A stretch of 45,157 nucleotides of DNA from the NCBI GenBank assembly GCA_902578675.1, contig CACHDV010000005.1, positions 1 through 45,157 of the forward strand. Direction: 5' to 3'. Under the pieces are notes generated by a model. That model saw nothing but the letters and a program-made list of their open reading frames with translations. It searched no databases and was not told the DNA's origin. A program made the position numbers and the translations under genes. This DNA comes from an uncultured Alphaproteobacteria bacterium (GTDB lineage Bacteria; Pseudomonadota; Alphaproteobacteria; Thalassobaculales; Thalassobaculaceae). Positions 9,480-15,528 of the stretch are shown here, piece by piece. Position 1 is the first letter of the stretch, and the number at the start of each line of letters is the position of its first letter.

Positions 9480-10379
9480 TCAAGTTTTTGCTGTTTGAGA
9501 TACAGCTGCGAAGTGACGAGCTATGTCTATTCGACGCGCCCGCCAGATCTGAGCGTCTAAATCCGCCAGATATTCCAGAATTTTTGTAACTGCACGAAAT
9601 CGTGCAGGCCTGCCGCCTATACGCAGATGAAAACCGATCGATAATGTTGAAGATTTTCCCGCGCGCGCTTCGATTAACAGTTGCTCGACCGCATCACACA
9701 CGTATTCATACATTTCCGCAGATCTAACAAAACCGTTGGGGTGAAAAAACTTCATATCATTAGTATCAAGATTGTATGGAACAACGATAAGACCAGAACT
9801 ATCGTGATAAGGTAAATCGTCGTCAAAAGCGTTGGATGTATAAATATAGCCTTCATTTGCCAGAAGTTTTCGGGTCCAAGAGCTTTCTGAACCTCGACAA
9901 AAAAATCCAACCGGTTTTTGACCAGTTGCCGCCTTAATTGCTTCACCAGCGCGAACCAGATCATTTTTTTCACTATCGATATCGGTGTAATCTGCATTCG
10001 GGCGCCATAACCATCCATGACATGCTGTTTCGTGCCCTGCGTCCGAAACAGCGCGAGCAAGTTGAGGACTGCGTTCAACTGCTCGTCCACACATGTAAAA
10101 AGTAGCAGGTGTATCGGTATTTTTTAATGCGTCAAGAAAACGCCACAGACCGACTCGGGTGCCATAAGCAAAAATTTGCTCTTGACCTAGATCACGCTGC
10201 CCTTTTGGCACCACACTCATGACCTCCCCAACAAGTTCTGAGGCTGGGTCACCATCTCCCACCTGAAGTTCGGCCCCTTCTTCGAAATTCACTACTACGG
10301 AAATTGCTACGCGCGCTCCATTAGGCCAGATAATTTCTGGCCTAGAACCTGCGTATCCAATAAGGTTTCGGTCAGACAT
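9480..10379 (-). CDS. Polysaccharide-deacetylase-fold hydrolase, PuuE allantoinase-like
   Basis: A 299-residue member of the NodB/PuuE superfamily of metal-dependent amide hydrolases. In place of the deacetylase Asp-Asp it has VVVNFEEGAE, as in PuuE-type allantoinases. ETACHGWLWRPN supplies the His-Trp motif, FFCRGSESSW and YTSNAFDDDLPY follow, and the end has FHLRIGGRPAR and RARRIDIARHF, all close to the PuuE pattern. PuuE opens cyclic ureides such as allantoin, and some relatives act on N-carbamoyl or other amides. I chose ATG 10379, which overlaps the preceding gene's stop by eight bases; an upstream in-frame ATG at 10460 would run 89 bases into that gene. It sits between a racemase-like gene and dctP, so its likely substrate is what the TRAP system imports. 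Confidence 0.85.
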   Translation of the reverse strand: MSDRNLIGYAGSRPEIIWPNGARVAISVVVNFEEGAELQVGDGDPASELVGEVMSVVPKGQRDLGQEQIFAYGTRVGLWRFLDALKNTDTPATFYMCGRAVERSPQLARAVSDAGHETACHGWLWRPNADYTDIDSEKNDLVRAGEAIKAATGQKPVGFFCRGSESSWTRKLLANEGYIYTSNAFDDDLPYHDSSGLIVVPYNLDTNDMKFFHPNGFVRSAEMYEYVCDAVEQLLIEARAGKSSTLSIGFHLRIGGRPARFRAVTKILEYLADLDAQIWRARRIDIARHFAAVSQTAKT

Positions 10380-11103
10380 CAAATAAGCGTTCCCAGCCAC
10401 GGATGGTTTTAGGTTCCTCTCCAGCCACTTGGATTGATTTCCAAAGTGCGGTTGAGACACTATCGAGAATTGTTATCCCAGTTTCTTCTTCAATTAGTGG
10501 AGCCAACTGGGCTCCTCTAAAGTTTGTACAAAAAATAAGTATTGCGTCAGGCCGTTCGTTAGCAACAGCCCGGCAAAGTTCTAGAGTGTCTGCCTCGTAA
10601 TACGTTGCAAAAGAAAAATTACTAGGGTCTCCAAGATGTTTTTCAGCAGCAATCTCATACCCTTTCAATCGATAGTTGTTAAGAATTTGTTGTTGAATTT
10701 CAATTAGATAGGGCGTAACATAACAAATTCTTTTTGCATTGAATTTTGCAAGCAACTCATTCATCGCTAAAATTGAAGAGCAAGCTTTAATACCAGTCCT
10801 GGCTTCGATCTCTGCAATTAACGCAGAGTCTTTTTCAAAACCTAACCATCCTGGTGATGTACCATTCCAGCAAATAGATTGAACTTTCGCATCAGCTAGT
10901 AAATCTGCTGCCTTTAACATTGGAATGTTACTAAAGTGGTCTAATGAGTCAGCTTCCAACGATATCTTTAGCACTCTGAAGCGGCTGAAATGGGCCGAGA
11001 TGTCGGATTGATTGGCCAGCATAGAAAAAGTCAAAGGCTCAAGAACAGTATTTGAGGAAGGCGTAAGCATGCCAAGACGCGTACTGGCCAAGTTGGATAT
11101 CAT
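10372..11103 (-). CDS. Asp/Glu racemase superfamily protein, maleate isomerase/arylmalonate decarboxylase-like
   Basis: 243 residues. The opening LGMLTPSSNTVLEP is the signature of maleate cis-trans isomerases and arylmalonate decarboxylases. One candidate catalytic cysteine lies in SICWNGTSPGW and the second in LIFCTNFRGAQLAPLIEEE, so both are present. RICYVTPYLIEIQQQ and GITILDSVSTALWKS also match the family. The probable reaction is cofactor-independent isomerisation, racemisation or decarboxylation alpha to a carboxylate. It is the first gene of the operon that continues through the deacetylase and dctPQM, and it faces a second superfamily member whose start is only 17 bases away. Confidence 0.85.
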   Translation of the reverse strand: MISNLASTRLGMLTPSSNTVLEPLTFSMLANQSDISAHFSRFRVLKISLEADSLDHFSNIPMLKAADLLADAKVQSICWNGTSPGWLGFEKDSALIAEIEARTGIKACSSILAMNELLAKFNAKRICYVTPYLIEIQQQILNNYRLKGYEIAAEKHLGDPSNFSFATYYEADTLELCRAVANERPDAILIFCTNFRGAQLAPLIEEETGITILDSVSTALWKSIQVAGEEPKTIRGWERLFDV

Positions 11104-11120
11104 ATGAAATACTCCGGCCT

Positions 11121-11741
11121 ATGAAACCGGTTCTTATTATTAATCCAAATGGCTCCCAAAAAACGACACAAGACATGGTTGGCATAACCAGCCGATATTT
11201 GCCTAATGTAATGGGTTGGACAAATCATAAGGGACCAAAATTGATCGTTGATCGAGACCAGCTTTACGAGGCCGCTAATCAAATATCCAAAGCAGTTTTT
11301 CCGGACGCAAGTGCCTTGATTGTAGCTGCTTTTGGCGATCCTGGTGCTAAGATATTGGCTCGTAGTATGGATATTCCAGTAATAGGGATTGCGGCTGCTG
11401 CGGCGCGAGAAGCAGCGTTGAGTGGGGTACCCTTTGCCGTAATTACTTCTACTCCGAAATTGGCCCCTTCTATAGATAAAATAATGCGAGCGGAGAGGGA
11501 TGACACTTATCTTGGATGTTACACTACGGAAGACGATCCATTGGTTCTGGCATCCAATTCTGATGCGTTGGATTGTGCTTTGATAACTTCCTGTGAAATA
11601 GCGAAAAAAGCGGGAGCCAGGCGCGTTATTATCGGCGGTGGCCCACTTGGCCAAGCTGCGGTCAGAATTTCGTCTCAGGTAAAAGTACCCTTGATACAGC
11701 CTTTGGTTGCCGCATGCAGCGAGGTGAGTGCTCTTATATAA
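11121..11741 (+). CDS. Asp/Glu/hydantoin racemase family protein with both usual catalytic cysteines replaced
   Basis: 206 residues, starting with PVLIINPNGSQKTTQDM, the hydantoin-racemase-type N terminus (NPN). The position that normally reads CFGDPG is AAFGDPGAK (first Cys is Ala), and the second, normally VLGCAGM, is VIIGGGPLGQ (Cys is Gly). DIPVIGIAAAAAREA matches the family's substrate loop. Unless a different mechanism applies, classical two-base cysteine racemisation is not expected; a lyase, isomerase or binding role is possible. It is divergent from the maleate-isomerase-like gene with 17 bases between the starts, so its promoter must lie inside that gene. The ribosome binding site is poor. 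Its stop overlaps by eight bases the end of a hydantoinase remnant on the other strand. Confidence 0.8.
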   Translation: MKPVLIINPNGSQKTTQDMVGITSRYLPNVMGWTNHKGPKLIVDRDQLYEAANQISKAVFPDASALIVAAFGDPGAKILARSMDIPVIGIAAAAAREAALSGVPFAVITSTPKLAPSIDKIMRAERDDTYLGCYTTEDDPLVLASNSDALDCALITSCEIAKKAGARRVIIGGGPLGQAAVRISSQVKVPLIQPLVAACSEVSALI

Positions 11742-11880
11742 CACCAGCTACCCCGCGTTCAAGATGTTGACCAATAGATGACTCAATCGGCTGACCGTCT
11801 TTCATAATCGTCGTTCCGTGCAATATGGTTTAGACTGGCCAACCGGTTATCTCAAAACCTTCCCAGACTCTTTCTATGTT
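11734..11880 (-). pseudogene. 3' remnant of a hydantoinase/dihydropyrimidinase-type amidohydrolase
   Basis: On the minus strand one frame reads VWEGFEITGWPV, an in-frame TAA (11830-11832), then TILHGTTIMKDGQPIESSI and a final segment ending LERGVAGVI before TAA (11734-11736). The EGxEITGWP ... TILxGxxIxxDG pattern is the C-terminal end of cyclic-amidase metalloenzymes. Upstream of about 11880 the frame loses similarity, and the next 220 bases show no continuation. The internal stop and missing catalytic body make it a pseudogene. It once probably belonged to the same ureide/hydantoin pathway as its neighbours. Confidence 0.7.
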
Positions 11881-11932
11881 TATACTGAGCAACTGCCCTG
11901 CCGATTTCTACTGCAAAGAATTACTACAGGCG

Positions 11933-11947
11933 GTGCATAAAATGCAC
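11933..11947. repeat. Perfect short inverted repeat GTGCAT-aaa-ATGCAC
   Basis: Two 6-base arms around a 3-base spacer, in the gap between the hydantoinase remnant and the amidohydrolase start at 12103. It could be an operator half-site pair or chance in AT-rich DNA. The rest of 11881-12102 shows only AT-rich sequence and a weak GGAAAT ribosome binding site for the next gene. Confidence 0.3.
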
Positions 11948-12102
11948 AACGTAGGAGGAGGTGCCGCAGAAAATTGAGCTTATTGCATGTTACGTCAATA
12001 TAAAAAAATCCTTTAGAAAGTCAGTTTAACGGTTGAATAAAATTCATTATATTTACTTGAGTAAAGCCTTCTGAAGATAAATAAACCAATATTGGAAATA
12101 GA

Positions 12103-13602
12103 ATGAACGCCAGCCAAAAGCTAATTGTCGCAAAAAAGATCCTCCTAGGCTTTGACGGGTTAGGGCGAGCAGAGATTGTTGAGGGGCAGGCAATTTTTGT
12201 AAAAAATAACAAAATAAATGAGATTGGCCCTACCAGTGTATTAAGGCAAAAATATAAAGAAGTTCCAGAAATTGGGGGAGAAAATTTATTTGCAATGCCT
12301 GGCTTGGTAAACGCGCATCATCATTTGGGCGTCACACCTTTTCAACTAGGAGCTCAAGATCACCCACTGGAACTTTGGTTCGCTGAGCGCTTAAAGATGA
12401 GAAATGTACCACCAACATTGGACACACTTTATTCCGCTTTTGAAATGATATCGTCAGGTGTCACTACAGTACAGCATCTTCAAAGTCGCGCTCCTGGAAA
12501 TTTAGCGTCAGTTCTTGACCAGTCTAACAAAATAATTGCTGCATATAAGCAGATCGGTATGAGAGCATCATATTCGTTTGCTCTTCGTGACCAAAACCGC
12601 ATGATTTACGATTCTGACGAAAATTGTCTAGCTCTTCTTCCACCGAAACACCGACCAACGCTAAAAAAGTACTTTGAAAGCTTTAGCCTATCAATCAGTG
12701 AGCAATTAGAAATATTCAACATTTTAACAGAGCAACACGCAAAGAATAACTTAATTGAGATACAATTAGCCCCGTCCAATTTACATTGGCTTTCTGATAA
12801 AGCGCTTGAAACAATATCAAAAGCAGCAATAGACACAGGTGCAAAAATACACATGCATTTGTTGGAAACACCTTATCAGGCCGAGTACGCCAGACGTCGG
12901 ACAGGCCAATCAGCATTGGAATATATAGATAAATTTGGGCTTTTAGGTCCTCAGCTTACTATTGGGCATGGTGTATGGATGACAGAAGATGATGCTGATC
13001 TTTTAGCAGAGAGTGGAGGTTGTCTTTGTCATAATTGTTCATCAAATCTGCGTCTTAAAAGCGGCAAAGCTGATTTGTCTAGTTTTTTGTCAAAAAATAT
13101 TCCAATAGCCTTAGGTATTGATGAGGCCGGAATAAATGATGACCGCGATATGCTACAAGAGATGCGGCTCGCTTATACTTTACATAGACGACCCGGCCAT
13201 TCTTCGCCAAACCCAAGCGCTGCAGAAATTTTAAGAATGGCAACAGAACATGGTGCAGCTAGTACACCTTTTTCCGGAAAGATTGGTCGACTTGAAAAAG
13301 GCCTATTTGCGGATATTTTACTTTTAGATTTGCAATCTTTAGCTTTCCCATACCAAGATTTTGATATACCCCTACTAGACATTATAGTGAGGAGAGCCAA
13401 GCGCAAAAGTGTTGATACGGTCATAATTGATGGCAATGTAGTATTCAATAAGGGCAAATTCACCAGAGTAGACGAAGACGCATTATTGGAAGAAATTAGC
13501 AAAGTCCTTAGCCGGGCAAAGACCCCGGAGGAGGTCGAATTAAGAGAGCTTTCAGAAATCATAATGCCAGCGGTTAAAAATTTTTATTCAGGATGGTATT
13601 AA
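12103..13602 (+). CDS. Zn-dependent amidohydrolase (AtzA/TrzN/MTA deaminase-like)
   Basis: 499-residue amidohydrolase-superfamily enzyme (subtype III, one metal). Metal ligands are visible in order: the HxH in VNAHHHLGV, the His in IHMHLLETPYQ, the His in LTIGHGVWM and the Asp in GIDEAGINDDRDM. The catalytic Glu lies in the LLETPYQAE region. The N- and C-terminal beta-sandwich halves are normal, with KGLFADILLLDL near the end. Relatives deaminate or dechlorinate N-heterocycles: guanine, S-adenosylhomocysteine, methylthioadenosine, cytosine-like rings and s-triazines. Lying beside two racemase-family genes, a PuuE-like hydrolase and a hydantoinase remnant, it suggests degradation of a nitrogen heterocycle, but the substrate is not determined. 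Confidence 0.88.
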   Translation: MNASQKLIVAKKILLGFDGLGRAEIVEGQAIFVKNNKINEIGPTSVLRQKYKEVPEIGGENLFAMPGLVNAHHHLGVTPFQLGAQDHPLELWFAERLKMRNVPPTLDTLYSAFEMISSGVTTVQHLQSRAPGNLASVLDQSNKIIAAYKQIGMRASYSFALRDQNRMIYDSDENCLALLPPKHRPTLKKYFESFSLSISEQLEIFNILTEQHAKNNLIEIQLAPSNLHWLSDKALETISKAAIDTGAKIHMHLLETPYQAEYARRRTGQSALEYIDKFGLLGPQLTIGHGVWMTEDDADLLAESGGCLCHNCSSNLRLKSGKADLSSFLSKNIPIALGIDEAGINDDRDMLQEMRLAYTLHRRPGHSSPNPSAAEILRMATEHGAASTPFSGKIGRLEKGLFADILLLDLQSLAFPYQDFDIPLLDIIVRRAKRKSVDTVIIDGNVVFNKGKFTRVDEDALLEEISKVLSRAKTPEEVELRELSEIIMPAVKNFYSGWY

Positions 13603-13610
13603 TACTCTAA

Positions 13611-13739
13611 GAAATAGATGGTGCTAAAGAAATCGGAATGACTGCAGTTCGATTCATTTCAGACCCTGACTGTAATGAAGCCGACTTTAAAGTTGGTAGT
13701 TTTGATGACCTACTTAATCTTGAGCTCTCAAAGGTTTGA
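13611..13739 (+). pseudogene. C-terminal remnant of a HAD-superfamily hydrolase
   Basis: After the amidohydrolase one frame reads EIDGAKEIGMTAVRF followed by CNEADFKVGSFDDLLNL, then TGA (13737-13739). The pattern D-x-GAKxxGMxxVxF ... ADxxxxSxDDLL is the C-terminal end of haloacid-dehalogenase-type phosphatases. There is no start apart from an internal ATG (13638), and the catalytic N-terminal Asp motif is absent. The same frame continues after the TGA for 33 codons (PVAYKKTNGRQWDPYARCYA onward) to a second TGA at 13839-13841; I do not recognise that part. The most likely reading is a decayed gene tail. Confidence 0.6.
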
Positions 13740-13898
13740 CCCGTAGCATACAAAAAGACAAATGGCCGACAATGGGATCCATATGCGCGGTGCTATGCAA
13801 TTAAAAAATCTCGCGGTAGCCCTCTAGAGGATTGTTTCTGATACAAATAACGAAGCATCAGACTTTACAGATCAATGATGTGTCGTCGGAGGTAGATA

Positions 13899-14603
13899 AT
13901 GATAAAACGGTATGCTTTTTCAGATTTAGGTGGTGCCAACCACGGGTGGCTAAATTCAAAACATCATTTTAGTTTTGCTAATTACTATGATCCACAAAAG
14001 CTAAGTCATGGGGAATTAATGGTGGTTAATGATGATCGGATTGCACCGCATACTGGCTTTGACACTCATCCTCATCGCGATATGGAAATAATAACTTACG
14101 TTCGTCGTGGAGCTATTTCGCATCAGGACGATAGAGGAAATAAAGGCCAAACTCCGGCTGGAAGTATCCAGGTAATGAGTGCTGGTACTGGGATTTTTCA
14201 TTCTGAGTATAATCTTGAAGATGAAGAAACAAGCCTATATCAAATTTGGATAAAGCCTGCACGTAATGGCGTGACACCACGATGGGAAACGGCTGAGTTG
14301 CCAAAAACTCCCGTCTTAAATAAATTGCAGCTTGTGGTTTCAGGTGATGGCACTGCGCCACTACAAATGCAACAAAATGCTCGTATTTTTGTAGGTCACC
14401 TCAATAAGGATACAAAAATTGAACAACCTATTCAGGGTAAAGCTTATCTCCTGATTTCCGAGGGAGATGTTATTGTGAAGGACTTGCTTGTTCATAAAGG
14501 TGATGGTGTTGCTATAAGTGATGAAGTTTCTGTGAACATTACAGCAATGTCAGATGCTGAAGTATTAGTTATTGAGGTGCCCGGGCTTCAAGACGCGAGA
14601 TAA
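13899..14603 (+). CDS. Pirin family protein (bicupin, YhhW-like)
   Basis: 234 residues with the pirin N-terminal cupin. Metal ligands are in FDTHPHRDMEIITYV (HxH), the AISHQDDRG His and the FHSEYN His/Glu-type position. The GSIQVMSAGTGIFHSEYN stretch is diagnostic. A second, metal-free cupin forms the C-terminal half. Some bacterial pirins oxidise quercetin in vitro; others act as regulators, and the cellular role is usually unknown. It has a good ribosome binding site (GGAGG just before the ATG) and stands alone, with about 300 bases of gene-remnant DNA upstream and 237 bases without a gene downstream. Confidence 0.92.
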   Translation: MIKRYAFSDLGGANHGWLNSKHHFSFANYYDPQKLSHGELMVVNDDRIAPHTGFDTHPHRDMEIITYVRRGAISHQDDRGNKGQTPAGSIQVMSAGTGIFHSEYNLEDEETSLYQIWIKPARNGVTPRWETAELPKTPVLNKLQLVVSGDGTAPLQMQQNARIFVGHLNKDTKIEQPIQGKAYLLISEGDVIVKDLLVHKGDGVAISDEVSVNITAMSDAEVLVIEVPGLQDAR

Positions 14604-14723
14604 TACCTTATAACGACTTAGGGTCCCCGTCTTTGATTTTTGTTAACCTCTTAAGCTAATCTGACTTGGTGTGTCTAAGTGTGAAACAATGTTGTTGCTA
14701 TGAGCTCGACTTTAACTTTTTTG

Positions 14724-14741
14724 AGGTCATTTTTATGACCT
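14724..14741. other. Inverted repeat downstream of the pirin gene
   Basis: AGGTCAT (14724-14730), four T's, then ATGACCT (14735-14741): a perfect 7-bp stem. It is not followed by a T run on either strand, so a terminator is uncertain and an operator is possible. It lies 120 bases after the pirin stop and 100 before the next start; I see nothing else in the gap. Confidence 0.35.
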
Positions 14742-14840
14742 AAATTAATCACAAAAACTTTTGGATGGTTCACGGCGGCTGTTATTGGAATCAAGGTATT
14801 ATAAAAGTGAGACGTTGAGAAATTTATAGCAGGACAGAAT

Positions 14841-15371
14841 ATGTTGTTTATTACATTAGGGCCCTCGGGAACGAATCATGAATTTGTAACTCAGAATTAC
14901 TTGAGATTTAAGAAGTTAAAAGATGCGGATATCAAGTTAATTGACAATTTTTTTTTCGGACTAGAGATGATGGCGGACGGTCGGGCCGATTATATGGTTC
15001 AAGCAGCAGTGCACCCAGATTGTTCGGACTTGGTCGCCAAAGCGCACTTTCTATATGGAATTAGCGTGGTGGATACATTTATTTTCCCAGGAAAACAGCT
15101 TGCGTTACTTAGCCGTGTGGATATCAACAAACCAAGACGGGTGGCATTTCAACCCGCAACGAGGCATTACGTCAGTCTTGAAGATTGGGAAGAACATATT
15201 CCCGTGAATTCCACTATGCATGTTGCGGAAGGGTTGCTAAGTGGCGCTTATGATAGTGGTATAACTTTTCTAGATATTGCAGAAAAGCATTCAACGAAGT
15301 TACGCGTCGAAATTAAAATTGGCACAGTAGATGACCCCTGGATTGTCTATGGAAAACAAGATGTTTTTTAA
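14841..15371 (+). CDS. Prephenate dehydratase-fold protein, BacA-like
   Basis: A 176-residue single-domain protein. It begins FITLGPSGTNHEFVTQNYL, matching the first motif of prephenate dehydratases (GPxGTxxE) and of BacA, the non-aromatising prephenate decarboxylase of bacilysin synthesis. The central MADGRADYMVQAAVHP corresponds to the 'GxxDxxVxP' substrate lobe, and a type II periplasmic-binding-like fold is expected. The ACT regulatory domain and the canonical TRDTRF motif of PheA are absent. That makes it a small prephenate-like or cyclohexadienyl acid lyase, or simply a ligand-binding relative. No bacilysin genes are nearby. The next gene starts 157 bases on, so it may be monocistronic. 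Confidence 0.6.
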   Translation: MLFITLGPSGTNHEFVTQNYLRFKKLKDADIKLIDNFFFGLEMMADGRADYMVQAAVHPDCSDLVAKAHFLYGISVVDTFIFPGKQLALLSRVDINKPRRVAFQPATRHYVSLEDWEEHIPVNSTMHVAEGLLSGAYDSGITFLDIAEKHSTKLRVEIKIGTVDDPWIVYGKQDVF

Positions 15372-15528
15372 TGGTGAGATTATTGCTGCGCCATCTGCCT
15401 CGTTTTACGATAGTACATAGATCATTGTTTTTCAAAAGAGATCGGAAAATTAAACCTTAGTTTGTTCTTGACGAGCATTCAATATAGATTGGGTTGAATT
15501 CAGGTTGGAATAAAGGAAGTTTTTAGTC

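Noticed and set aside
11100-11744. A 214-codon open frame antisense to the hydantoin-racemase-like gene
   Set aside because: It exactly mirrors the plus-strand gene, has low-complexity, Arg/Ser/Tyr-rich content and no family motifs, while the plus strand gives a clear protein family.
13737-13739. TGA in the HAD remnant as a selenocysteine codon
   Set aside because: No SECIS-like hairpin directly after it and no known selenoprotein match; a nonsense mutation or true gene end is simpler.
15372-15528. Glycine riboswitch before the methylated-glycine dehydrogenase
   Set aside because: The conserved glycine-aptamer segments (GGAGAG, paired aptamers) are not present in the 157-base leader.
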